From JTS-RE37 sp041744575 (GTDB lineage: Bacteria; Bacteroidota; Bacteroidia; Flavobacteriales; Flavobacteriaceae), in NCBI GenBank assembly GCA_041744575.1, contig JBGTKP010000040.1, positions 18,693 through 82,692 of the forward strand: DNA of 64,000 nt, read 5' to 3'. The notes under the pieces were generated by a model. The model had not been told where the DNA came from, ran no database searches, and saw nothing but the letters and a program-made list of their open reading frames with translations. Positions 41,535 through 50,556 of the stretch are shown one piece after another (position 1 is the stretch's first letter; each line of letters starts with the position of its first letter). The position numbers were made by a program, and so were the translations under genes.

Positions 41535-43129
41535 CTATTCCGGATAAAGCGACAGCCGTTCTGTCCGATGAAAGGAAATAAGACCGAAGAAGGCAATCGG
41601 AGGGATGATGGTCGATTCAAATACCACGTCCCCGGTATCAACAGAGACTTCAATAGATTTGCCGTAAGCCCCGTTAAAATTGATCGCCCCCGGCGAAAAC
41701 AATACATGATTTGCGGCCGGCAGGTAATCTGCGTCAGAAACAATACTGGAATAGGTTTCGGCACCCCGCTCTTTCCCATACTGCCAGAGTTGTTGCACCG
41801 TAAGATTTTCGGCATCCACCTGGTAGAGTACCGCCCTGCTGTATGGTCCTGAGGCGGTAAAGTTCCTGTTATCCCCGTTGTCAAATAACAGGACCCCTCC
41901 ATTTTCAGTCAGGGATGGAGCATGCTGATACCAGTTCCATTCAAAATCAGGATGGTTTCCTGTCCCGTCCAACACGGCCTGAGTGGGGATAGGCTGTCCA
42001 TCCTTGTCCAATGGCGTAAGGAGATATTGATTCAGATCGGTCCCATTTCCGGAAAGGTCCCATCCCCGATGGGGCGACATGATCCATACCACCTCATTTT
42101 CCGGGGTCAGTTTCACTACGCCCTGTGTTCTTCCGGAGATCAGGATGCTGTTGTCCGAAGGGTCAAAAGTCACGGCATTGACATGTATCCAGTCGTTCGC
42201 ATCTGCTGAAAGTGCTGTCCGGGTATTCTGCAATGAGACATTCAGATCCCATTCCCTGATAATATCCCCGGTGCTCCGGTCAATCTCTATTATAAAATCT
42301 TCAATCGTAGGCGCATTCTGTTTGCTAACCGTAACCAGAAAATTGCCATCGGGTTTTTCAAATACCTCATGATGAAAGGAATACCCGGGCATTTCCCAGG
42401 TATTCACCACCGTCCCGAATAAGTCGACCTCGTATACCTTATTGTCTCCTTCAGAACCGACCGTTTCCCCTCCGGAACCAAAATAGAAGTTGCCATTTGC
42501 AAGTCGTTCAATCCCGTCATCATAGAAGAGGTTTTGCAACTGGGGATGCGTCCTGAAATCGAGATACCATCTGATATCACCATAGGAGTCAAATATAAAT
42601 GGCCTTTGAGGGAAGGGGGAGCCGGCGTGGCCAAAATAACTTACCAAAGTCATTCCGGGCTCCATTTCCATCCGATCGGCGTGCTGGATAGTAATAAATG
42701 GCAGGTCTGCGAGGGCAGGACCTGTCTGAATGGTGTATTTCTGAGTTCCGAGGTCAGCTCCCATACGGTCCGTAAAAGTAAGCGTCACCGTGTTGGCATG
42801 GTTCGCATAGAGTCCGTGTACCGGAATCCGGAAATCGGTTGCCTCCCCAGGAATGTCCACCAGAATATCTGAGTCGGGTCCGTTCCTGCCGGCCACCTTC
42901 ATTTGTAAACTTACCCCTTCTTTGGTTTCAAGTTGTATCAATGCGGAGAGGGGGGCATAGCCCGTTGGATTTAAACTGACTTCCGAATCCTCTATTACTT
43001 CGAGGATTTCTTCAGGTTCAGGGGATATTGGATCTCCCGGAGCGTCTTTACTGGAACAGGCTACCGAAATAACACCGCCATCACGATCAGGTATTGCTTA
43101 AAGCCAGAATAAGAATGGTCTGCACTCAT
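41535..43129 (-). CDS. Arylsulfotransferase (ASST)-like lipoprotein with frameshift in the signal peptide
   Basis: The mature domain is a single long frame on the minus strand: HHEVFEKPDGNFLVTVSK, WIHVNAVTFDPSDNSILISGRTQGVVKL, YQHAPSL and the beta-propeller pattern of bacterial arylsulfate sulfotransferases, which use active-site His to move sulfate between aryl donors and acceptors in the periplasm. It is preceded in the same frame by a lipobox (SVACSS), but with no start codon before a stop. A different frame from ATG 43129 supplies MSADHSYSGFKQYLIVMAVLF. Joining them needs a one-base shift at TTATTTCGG (minus strand, 43072-43064): a missing T. This is a real mutation, a sequencing error or slippage. 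Confidence 0.78.
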
Positions 43130-43230
43130 TGATAATCCGCATTGAAGCTTCTGAAAGATACATTTTTTATTTCAAGGCATCCTATAAAGGCCTGCTGTTC
43201 CGGAGGCCGCAGAAAAGTGTAAAGAGCTTC

Positions 43231-43259
43231 AAAAAAAAGCCCGGAAATACATCCGGGCT
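43231..43259 (-). terminator. prc terminator
   Basis: A perfect 8-bp stem AGCCCGGA with TCCGGGCT and a 6-nt loop, followed on the minus strand by TTTTTTTT. It lies 23 bp after the prc stop. Confidence 0.87.
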
Positions 43260-43281
43260 CAAAGGTAGTCATGCAGGGAAT

Positions 43282-45465
43282 CTATCCTTTTACGCTGGCA
43301 AGTTTGCCATGCTTAATATTGTTGAGTTTAAGGTCCTGCAAGACGTTAACTGCTTCTTCTACGTAGACATCCTTTGCAAGACTCTTATGCCATCGGTCCC
43401 TTTTTTCCCTGAGGACAGAGTCCTTGGTGAATAATTCCTCTTCATACTTCAGGGATTCAAAGTTGAGTTTAGAATCGTAATCCGCCAGAGATTTGAAATA
43501 TTTGGACCGATCTTTATCCCTTTGCTCTTCTCCTTTATAGGTTTTATAATTCAGGGAAACCACGGTTTCATCCTGTTGTTCCTTCAACCATTCGGCATTC
43601 TCCTGAATGAGTTTGATCTGTGGGCTGGCGGTCATCCTTCTGGTACTGTTCTGTATGGTGCCCTCAAAATCGATATAGCCATCCCATGGTTGAAATTCTG
43701 CGGCAGTGATCTTGTCCCATCCGAGCGGGTTCCGCTGGTCTTTTTCTCCCAGGTCGATATAACTGTACTTATCAGGAATGACAACATCGCTCTTTACGCC
43801 TTCCAATTGGGTGGAGCCTCCATTGATCCTGTAAAATTTCTGTGTGGTCAGTTTGATGGCCCCCAGATCGCCGTGCTCATTGCTACGGACGATATTTTCC
43901 AATGGGATCACATTCTGAACGGTTCCTTTTCCAAAAGTCTGCTTGCTGCCAATAACAATCGCCCTCTTATAATCCTGCATGGCTGCAGCGAGGATTTCGG
44001 ATGCCGAAGCAGAAAGTTCATTGACCAGAATCACAAGCGGCCCATCCCACTGTATCCTTTCGTCCTTATCCTCATAAATGTCCTTTTCTTTCCCAGATGA
44101 ACGTACCTGAACGACAGGTCCATCCTTAATAAAAAGGCCGGCCATATCTACAACGGTCTTCAGTGCCCCGCCGCCATTGTCACGTAGGTCAAGAATGAGA
44201 CCTTCCACCCCTGCCTGTTTTAGGCGTTCCACTTCCTGGGCTACATCCGTCGCGGCGTTGCGTTCACTATAATCATCAAAATCCACATAGAATTTAGGCA
44301 GGTTGATCAGGCCGAATTTCTGTTCTCCCTTAATCACAGTGGCCGATTTTGCATATGATTCCTCCAACATAACCACATCCCGGGTAATTGATACATTATC
44401 TATGGTTCCATCCACTTTACGCACCGTAAGATCCACAACAGTGCCTTTTGGGCCTTTAATAAGTTTGATAGCATCATCAATACGCATTCCCACAATATCC
44501 ACAGAAGGCGCCCCGTCCTGACCTACTTTTAAAATTTCATCGCCAACTTCAAGTTGCTGGTTCCTCCAGACCGGTCCTCCGGAGATGATCTCCACAATCA
44601 TGGCTCCTTCCGGTTTCTTCTGTAACCTTGCGCCAATCCCTTCGAAATTCCCACGGATGCTGATATCGAATTTTTCCTTGTCTTCCGGGGCAAAATAATA
44701 CGTATGCGGATCAAATTTATCCACTATGGTATTGATATACTGGACAAACCAGTCTTTCCGTTCCAGATCCCCTATAAAATCAAAAAACTCATCCAGGGTC
44801 TTAAGAGTCGATTCCCTGGCGGCAATTTCGGCCTGTGCAGGAGACAATTTGGCAGATTTAGAGGTTTTGTTTAATTCCCCGTTTTCTGTCTCATCCCCGT
44901 TCAATTCGTCATCTGAACCCGCATCCGCATCCGAATTGGCAAGGTCAAGCTTGGAATCATAAGTACCCATTGTGGCGTATTTCAACTGCTTTCTCCACCT
45001 TTCCTTCAATTCAGCCTTGGTGTTGACAAACTGCTGTTTCTCATAATCGATTTCGATAGTTTCATCCGCGCTGTAGTCAAAAGGATCGGTAAGTACATCC
45101 TTATAAATCTTGCGGGCGTCTTCCATACGAACCATCAAACGGTTGTAAACCAGGTCGAAAAAGCTGATATCGGTATTCTTGATCTGATCGTCCAACTGGA
45201 ATTTGTATTGTTCAAATTCATGGATATCCTCCTCCATAAAATAACGTTTGGTGGGATCAAGCACATCGATAAAATCCTCAAAAACCTGAACGGAAAACTC
45301 ATCGTTGATATCCTTGGGCTCATAGTGTCCTTTCTCGAGCACGTAGGTGATGAGGTCCAGCAGGAGTTTATCCTTATCATTTGTATCAAAAGTCTTATTA
45401 GTGAAACTACAAGAAGCTACCGCGATCAGCAATACCAAAAATCCAAGCACTAAATTCCTTTTCAT
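43282..45465 (-). CDS. prc: Carboxy-terminal processing protease (Prc/Tsp, S41), lipoprotein
   Basis: 727 residues. The lipobox ends AVASC (Cys19), so it is membrane-anchored in the periplasm. An N-terminal Prc-type helical domain comes first, then a PDZ (IGARLQKKPEGAMIVEIISGGPVWR near 270), then the S41 catalytic part with GLILDLRDNGGGAL, the serine in NELSASASEILAAAMQDY and the lysine in IGSKQTFGKGTVQ. It degrades or matures envelope proteins from their C-terminus. It diverges from surE. Confidence 0.95.
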   Translation of the reverse strand: MKRNLVLGFLVLLIAVASCSFTNKTFDTNDKDKLLLDLITYVLEKGHYEPKDINDEFSVQVFEDFIDVLDPTKRYFMEEDIHEFEQYKFQLDDQIKNTDISFFDLVYNRLMVRMEDARKIYKDVLTDPFDYSADETIEIDYEKQQFVNTKAELKERWRKQLKYATMGTYDSKLDLANSDADAGSDDELNGDETENGELNKTSKSAKLSPAQAEIAARESTLKTLDEFFDFIGDLERKDWFVQYINTIVDKFDPHTYYFAPEDKEKFDISIRGNFEGIGARLQKKPEGAMIVEIISGGPVWRNQQLEVGDEILKVGQDGAPSVDIVGMRIDDAIKLIKGPKGTVVDLTVRKVDGTIDNVSITRDVVMLEESYAKSATVIKGEQKFGLINLPKFYVDFDDYSERNAATDVAQEVERLKQAGVEGLILDLRDNGGGALKTVVDMAGLFIKDGPVVQVRSSGKEKDIYEDKDERIQWDGPLVILVNELSASASEILAAAMQDYKRAIVIGSKQTFGKGTVQNVIPLENIVRSNEHGDLGAIKLTTQKFYRINGGSTQLEGVKSDVVIPDKYSYIDLGEKDQRNPLGWDKITAAEFQPWDGYIDFEGTIQNSTRRMTASPQIKLIQENAEWLKEQQDETVVSLNYKTYKGEEQRDKDRSKYFKSLADYDSKLNFESLKYEEELFTKDSVLREKRDRWHKSLAKDVYVEEAVNVLQDLKLNNIKHGKLASVKG

Positions 45466-45669
45466 TTAATTAGTTTAATTTGGCTACTGCCCGTTTGTAT
45501 AGTAAAACAGGTACTTTAGGGCTTTAGCAACGTTTATACTTATCATGAATTCACTAAGGTACTGAAAAAACTATGCCACTTTCACGGGGTCCGGGATTAA
45601 TTTTTTGTTAAAGAAGCCGGCCCGGCAATCTTATTGAAAAACGTATTTTTACCACAGAAAGTATACGGA

Positions 45670-46452
45670 ATGCAAAAACCCTTGATTTTGGTAACCAATG
45701 ACGATGGCATTACTGCTCCAGGCCTTCGGGCGCTGATACGCTTTATGAAGGAATTGGGGGAAGTGGTCGTGGTGGCGCCTGATAGCCCTCAGTCCGGTAA
45801 GGGTCATGCAATTACCCTCGATAGCACCCTGTTTTCTAAAAAACTTACTGTGGACATTGACAACGGAGCAGGAGAGGAGTATAGTTGCAGCGGTACCCCT
45901 GCAGACTGTGTAAAACTGGCCTTGCAGGTATTGCTCGACCGGCGTCCGGACCTTTGTGTCAGCGGGATCAATCACGGCACCAATTCGTCTATCAATGTGA
46001 TCTATTCCGGAACCATGAGTGCCGCAATAGAGGCCGGGATTGAAGGTATCCCGGCGATTGGTTTTTCTCTTTGCGATTATGACTGGGAGGCGGATTTTGA
46101 ACCTGCCCGGGAAAGTATAAAACGGATTGTCCGGCAAGCCCTGGAGAATAAAATGCCGACAGGGGTGGTTCTGAATGTCAACATTCCAATGCTCAACGGA
46201 AAAAACATCCGGGGAATAAAAGTATGCCGGCAGGCGAGGGCCAACTGGAAGGAAAAATTTGACAAAAGGGTCAACCCCATGGGGAGGGAATATTATTGGC
46301 TTACCGGAGAATTCGAATTGCTGGACAACGGGGAAGACACCGATGAATGGGCCCTCTCTAATGGGTACGTTTCCCTGGTCCCCACGCAGTTTGACCTGAC
46401 AGCGCATCATGTTATTCATGAGATAAATAACTGGAAGCTCAATGAAAAATAA
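45670..46452 (+). CDS. surE: 5'/3'-nucleotidase SurE
   Basis: 260 residues from ATG 45670, which places the metal motif LVTNDDGITAPG (Asn10, Asp11, Asp12) at the usual N-terminal site; a TTG 36 bp upstream would add 12 residues and is not needed. Other motifs: VVVAPDSPQSGKGHAIT, GTPADCVKLAL, VSGINHGTNSS. It hydrolyses nucleoside monophosphates and polyphosphate, helping stress survival. It overlaps the next gene by 11 bp and leads the surE-lpxB-comEC run. Confidence 0.96.
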   Translation: MQKPLILVTNDDGITAPGLRALIRFMKELGEVVVVAPDSPQSGKGHAITLDSTLFSKKLTVDIDNGAGEEYSCSGTPADCVKLALQVLLDRRPDLCVSGINHGTNSSINVIYSGTMSAAIEAGIEGIPAIGFSLCDYDWEADFEPARESIKRIVRQALENKMPTGVVLNVNIPMLNGKNIRGIKVCRQARANWKEKFDKRVNPMGREYYWLTGEFELLDNGEDTDEWALSNGYVSLVPTQFDLTAHHVIHEINNWKLNEK

Positions 46453-46726
46453 AAAAGAGGTGCTGATCGGCATTATTGTGGGCCTGATAGCCAATACTTT
46501 TGGCACCCTGCTGTATGTGCTGCTCTTTTCTGACCTGACAATCGCCGCCACCTTTCAGGCGGCAGTCGAACAGGGGCATATCGGAAGCCTGCTTGCCCTG
46601 GGTGCCATCCTGAACCTGCTTGCTTTTTTTGGTTTTTTAAAGCTCAGAAGGGATGACCGGGCCAAAGGAGTGCTTATTGCCACCCTATTCACTGCAATGA
46701 TTATTCTGTATTATAAATTATTTTGA
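46442..46726 (+). CDS. Small membrane protein between surE and lpxB
   Basis: 94 residues with three hydrophobic helices (about 7-28, 46-65 and 75-93) separated by short charged loops (KLRRDDRAKGV). No known domain is recognised. It overlaps surE by 11 bp and ends 76 bp before lpxB. A membrane role in lipid A or envelope work is guessed from its neighbours only. Confidence 0.75.
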   Translation: MKNKKEVLIGIIVGLIANTFGTLLYVLLFSDLTIAATFQAAVEQGHIGSLLALGAILNLLAFFGFLKLRRDDRAKGVLIATLFTAMIILYYKLF

Positions 46727-46802
46727 GCCGATTAAAAATTGGTTTGTACCCTGATCCATTGTCCGGTAAGCGTATTTAGGTTCCATATAAAGTGATGAGC
46801 CC

Positions 46803-47921
46803 ATGAAATATTATATTATTGCGGGAGAAGCTTCCGGAGACCTGCATGGCTCGAACCTTATCAGGGCGCTAAGGGACAAAAATCCTGCTGCGGTCATCAG
46901 ATGTTGGGGCGGCGATCTTATGAAAGAGGCAGGAGGTGTGCTGGCGAAGCACTACAGTGAAATGGCTTTTATGGGGTTTACAGAGGTTCTGGCGAATGTG
47001 GGGACCATTCTGAAGAATATCAGATTCTGTAAGGCTGATATTACAGCCTTTAGTCCGGATATCATCGTTTTTATCGACTATTCGGGCTTTAACCTGCGAA
47101 TTGCCAAATGGGCCCGAGAAAATCAGTACAGGACCAATTATTATATTTCCCCTCAGATCTGGGCCTCGCGAGAGGGCCGCATCCGGAAGATCAGGAGGGA
47201 TATTGACGCGATGTATGTCATCCTGCCTTTCGAAAAGGATTTCTATGAAAAAAAACATGGATTTCCCGTTCATTTTGTCGGTCACCCTCTGGTAGATGCC
47301 ATCTCACACATGCCATTCGAAGGGGACAAGGCTTTCCGTTCAGGGCATGGACTTGATGCGCAGAAACCTATCATAGCTTTGTTACCCGGAAGCAGGAAGC
47401 AGGAAGTGGAGAAAATGCTTTCAATCATGCTCTCCGTAACCGGGCTATTCCCGGAATACCAGTTTGTCATTGCCGGTGCACCCGGCCTTCATGATTCCGT
47501 TTATGCCCCTTTTCTGAACTCTGCGGAGGTGGGATTTGTTTCGAATAGGACCTATAACCTGCTGCGCCATTCCTACGCCGCTTTGGTTACCAGCGGAACC
47601 GCCACCCTGGAAACGGCACTTTTTAAAATCCCGCAGGTGGTCTGCTATAAAGGAAACTGGGTGTCCTATCAGGTTGCTAAAAAAATAATCACCCTGCAAT
47701 TCATTTCCCTGGTCAACCTGATCATGGAACGAGAAGTGGTTCAGGAACTAATCCAGGACCAACTGAATACCAAAAATCTGGCAGGAGCGTTAAAAAAAAT
47801 ATTGGACGGTTCCGGCCGGAAAGCCCAGTTGGAAGCGTATATAGAACTGGAGCAGAAACTTGGCGGGCCGGGAGCCAGTGAGAAGGTTGCCGGCCTGATG
47901 ATTGAGCAACTGAAAATTTGA
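46803..47921 (+). CDS. lpxB: Lipid-A-disaccharide synthase
   Basis: 372 residues, usual length. It begins MKYYIIAGEASGDLHGSNL, the LpxB N-terminal signature, with MGFTEVL near 58, FIDYSGFNLRIAKWA near 90, SPQIWASREGRI near 117, LPGSRKQEV near 198 and TSGTATLETALFKIPQVVCYK near 260. It joins UDP-2,3-diacylglucosamine and lipid X, releasing UDP, at the inner membrane. It is cotranscribed with the NlpC/P60 lipoprotein that starts 27 bp later. Confidence 0.97.
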   Translation: MKYYIIAGEASGDLHGSNLIRALRDKNPAAVIRCWGGDLMKEAGGVLAKHYSEMAFMGFTEVLANVGTILKNIRFCKADITAFSPDIIVFIDYSGFNLRIAKWARENQYRTNYYISPQIWASREGRIRKIRRDIDAMYVILPFEKDFYEKKHGFPVHFVGHPLVDAISHMPFEGDKAFRSGHGLDAQKPIIALLPGSRKQEVEKMLSIMLSVTGLFPEYQFVIAGAPGLHDSVYAPFLNSAEVGFVSNRTYNLLRHSYAALVTSGTATLETALFKIPQVVCYKGNWVSYQVAKKIITLQFISLVNLIMEREVVQELIQDQLNTKNLAGALKKILDGSGRKAQLEAYIELEQKLGGPGASEKVAGLMIEQLKI

Positions 47922-47948
47922 ACTGTGAAGGTCCAGACAAAAAGTAAA

Positions 47949-48509
47949 ATGAAGAAAATAATCATCCCGGTATTGCTGGGCCTGATACTTACAGGCTGTG
48001 GGGCTTCGAAAAAAAAATCCGCACGCGTTGAACGGCAGCTGGTGACAGTCGAGGCCGGGCCGGCCGGTAAAACAGCAGGTGAGGTTCCTGTCAATCATCC
48101 GTCAAAGCCGGCAAGTGACTCTGAGAAAATGGCAGATCAGATCATCCACACCGCCCTTACCTATACCGGAGTACGTTATCAGTTTGGGGGTACCTCCAGG
48201 CAGGGGCTGGATTGTTCCGGGTTATTGTACCTCGCTTTTGGGGAACATGACTTTCCGCTACCAAGGGTTTCCTATCAGATGGCGGAAGAAGGGCAAGCCA
48301 TTCAAGTGAATAAGGTAGAGAAAGGAGACCTGCTATTCTTTAAAACCACAAAAAAATCCAGGAAAATCAACCATGTAGGTCTGGTGGTTGCGGTGGAAGG
48401 GGATGAGATTCGGTTTATACACTCTACCTCTTCCCGTGGGGTAATTGTTTCCTCCCTCCGGGAAGGCTATTGGAATTATGCTTTTGTAAAAGCAACGAGA
48501 ATCCTGTAA
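47949..48509 (+). CDS. NlpC/P60 (C40) cell-wall peptidase lipoprotein
   Basis: 186 residues from ATG 47949. The lipobox ends ILTGC (Cys17). The catalytic triad is Cys89 in LDCSGLLYLAF, His142 in INHVGLVVA and His158 in IRFIHSTSS. It should cut peptidoglycan stem peptides in the periplasm. It lies between lpxB and comEC, and comEC starts 1 bp after its stop. An earlier GTG start at 47925 is possible but unneeded. Confidence 0.93.
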   Translation: MKKIIIPVLLGLILTGCGASKKKSARVERQLVTVEAGPAGKTAGEVPVNHPSKPASDSEKMADQIIHTALTYTGVRYQFGGTSRQGLDCSGLLYLAFGEHDFPLPRVSYQMAEEGQAIQVNKVEKGDLLFFKTTKKSRKINHVGLVVAVEGDEIRFIHSTSSRGVIVSSLREGYWNYAFVKATRIL

Positions 48510-48510
48510 C

Positions 48511-50556
48511 ATGCGTCTCCTGGATTTCATACCAGTGAAATTCACCTTCCTTCTGATCTTTGGAATACTGGCAGGTCACTACCTCAATCTACCTCCGGCC
48601 ATTCCGCTTGTTCTCACCGTTATTCCCTTTCTGTTCCTCACCATTTTGTTTGTTGGCCCTTACAAAAAAAATGGTCCGCTGTTCGGGATGGCCATGTCGG
48701 TTACCGTTACGGGAATCGGGATGCTGGCGGTATGTATGACCCAACCTGCCCACCAGCCCAATCATTATTCCGTTTTGGAGCACCAGCATTACCACAGATG
48801 GCATCTGAAAATACGGGAGGTTTTAAAATCCGGATTTTCGGGCAGGCGTTATGTAGCGGAGGTCCATCGGCTGGATAACCATGTAACGCAGGGCCGGATC
48901 CTGCTGGAGGTGGCTGCGGACTCCCTGATCCCTGATCTTAAAGTTGATGAAGAATTGCTGGTAGGCGGCACTTTATCTGAGATCATGCCACCACTTAACC
49001 CGGGTCAGTTTGATTACAAGGATTATCTGAAGGAACTGGGGATCTACCACCGGCTCTTGCCCGGTTCAGGAGCCATTCATCCCATGGGTGTACCCGGCGC
49101 AACGGTTCTCGGAATGGCAGGCCGGCTCAGAGCCACGATCATCCTCCGACTGGAGGATTCCGGGTTGCGCGGAGATGAACTGGACATTGTCAAAGCACTC
49201 TTGCTGGGAGAAAGGAAAGACATGAGAGCAGGTCTTTATGAGGCATATCAGGATGCCGGGGCAGTGCATATCCTGGCGGTTTCCGGCCTTCACATTGGTA
49301 TTATTCTCATGATTTTGAAATTTCTATTGGCGCCACTCCGGCGGCTGCCTTATGGCAAAACCGCAGAACTGATACTCATCGTCATTCTTTTATGGGCCTT
49401 TGCCCTTCTGGCCGGGTTTTCAGCCTCGGTTGTCCGGGCGGTAACGATGTTTACCTTCCTTGCCTATGCCCTCTTCCTAAACAGGCCGGGAAATACCTAT
49501 AATATCGTTGCCCTCTCTATGTTCTTTATTCTTCTTCTTATTAACCCGATGCTATTATTTCAGGCAGGATTCCAGATGAGTTATGCCGCCGTTATTGCCA
49601 TTATCTGGGGTTATCCTGGCATACAGGCCTTGTGGACTCCCAAATACCTGCTGCTGCAAAAGGCCTGGCAGTTAACCGCTGTTTCCCTGGCTGCCCAACT
49701 GGGGGTATTTCCGATCAGCCTCTATTATTTCCATCAGTTCCCGGCATTATTCTTTTTATCCAATCTCCTTATAATACCCTTCCTTGGCCTTATTCTGGGT
49801 CTGGGCATCAGCCTGATTGTTCTGGCATTATTTCAGAAACTTCCCGAAATCCTAACGAACCTGTATCAGGAAATCATAAATATGATGAATCAGGTCATCC
49901 TCTGGCTGGCAGAGCGAGAAGCTTTCCTCTTCCGGGATATCATCTTTGACAGGGTGCATCTCCTGCTTTCCTATTTTCTGGTGTTCCTGGTGTTGCGTTC
50001 GCTTTCACGCATCAGTTCCGGAAGTGTCATTTTATTCCTGGCAGGGATTGTAGCGTTTCAGATGTGGTCACTATATCTTACTTTAAACCTGCGCGCGGAG
50101 GAGCGTATCCTGATTTTTCATCAGTCTGCCAATACTGTCATCCTCGAGCAGACCTCCGGCAGGCTCAAAATCCATACAACAGATAGCCTGGCTTCCTTAC
50201 CCCTGGTCAAAAATTACGCCGTATCTGCAGCCATTGGTCAAATGGATTTCGCACCATTGGAAAATCATTATCAGGTTAATGGGATGAGGTTACTGTTACT
50301 TGACAGTACAGGGATTTCTTTTCCTCCAGGTTTGAAAACGGACATCCTGATGCTTACACAGTCGCCACGTATACATTTGCAGCGTTACCTTGATTCTCTC
50401 AGGCCGCAACTGGTAATTGCAGATGGCAGCAACTACAGGTCCTATATCCACAGATGGCAGAAGACGTGTTCGGAAAATAAACAACGGTTCTATTATACGG
50501 GCCATCAGGGTGCGATGGATCTTCAGCTTGTAAGATCAATGGACATTTCCCATTAA
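48511..50556 (+). CDS. comEC: ComEC/Rec2 DNA-uptake channel protein without a recognisable nuclease domain
   Basis: 681 residues. A DUF4131-like N-terminus with several helices is followed by the competence channel domain (AVHILAVSGLHIGIILMILK, about 250-270, the family signature; LLAGFSASVVRAVTMFTF near 300). The C-terminal 150 residues align in position with the metallo-beta-lactamase domain of other ComEC proteins, but the HxHxDH motif is absent. Its 3' end overlaps the convergent POT gene by 21 bp. Confidence 0.9.
   Translation: MRLLDFIPVKFTFLLIFGILAGHYLNLPPAIPLVLTVIPFLFLTILFVGPYKKNGPLFGMAMSVTVTGIGMLAVCMTQPAHQPNHYSVLEHQHYHRWHLKIREVLKSGFSGRRYVAEVHRLDNHVTQGRILLEVAADSLIPDLKVDEELLVGGTLSEIMPPLNPGQFDYKDYLKELGIYHRLLPGSGAIHPMGVPGATVLGMAGRLRATIILRLEDSGLRGDELDIVKALLLGERKDMRAGLYEAYQDAGAVHILAVSGLHIGIILMILKFLLAPLRRLPYGKTAELILIVILLWAFALLAGFSASVVRAVTMFTFLAYALFLNRPGNTYNIVALSMFFILLLINPMLLFQAGFQMSYAAVIAIIWGYPGIQALWTPKYLLLQKAWQLTAVSLAAQLGVFPISLYYFHQFPALFFLSNLLIIPFLGLILGLGISLIVLALFQKLPEILTNLYQEIINMMNQVILWLAEREAFLFRDIIFDRVHLLLSYFLVFLVLRSLSRISSGSVILFLAGIVAFQMWSLYLTLNLRAEERILIFHQSANTVILEQTSGRLKIHTTDSLASLPLVKNYAVSAAIGQMDFAPLENHYQVNGMRLLLLDSTGISFPPGLKTDILMLTQSPRIHLQRYLDSLRPQLVIADGSNYRSYIHRWQKTCSENKQRFYYTGHQGAMDLQLVRSMDISH

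Noticed and set aside
41362..41547. 61-codon plus-strand frame between the ATP-grasp and arylsulfotransferase genes
   Set aside because: It overlaps the arylsulfotransferase 3' end, has no recognisable family, promoter box or coupling, and the region otherwise looks noncoding.
45649..46551. 300-codon open frame antisense to surE
   Set aside because: It mirrors a well-conserved surE in the opposite strand; its translation has no signal, domain or typical composition. It is a shadow frame.
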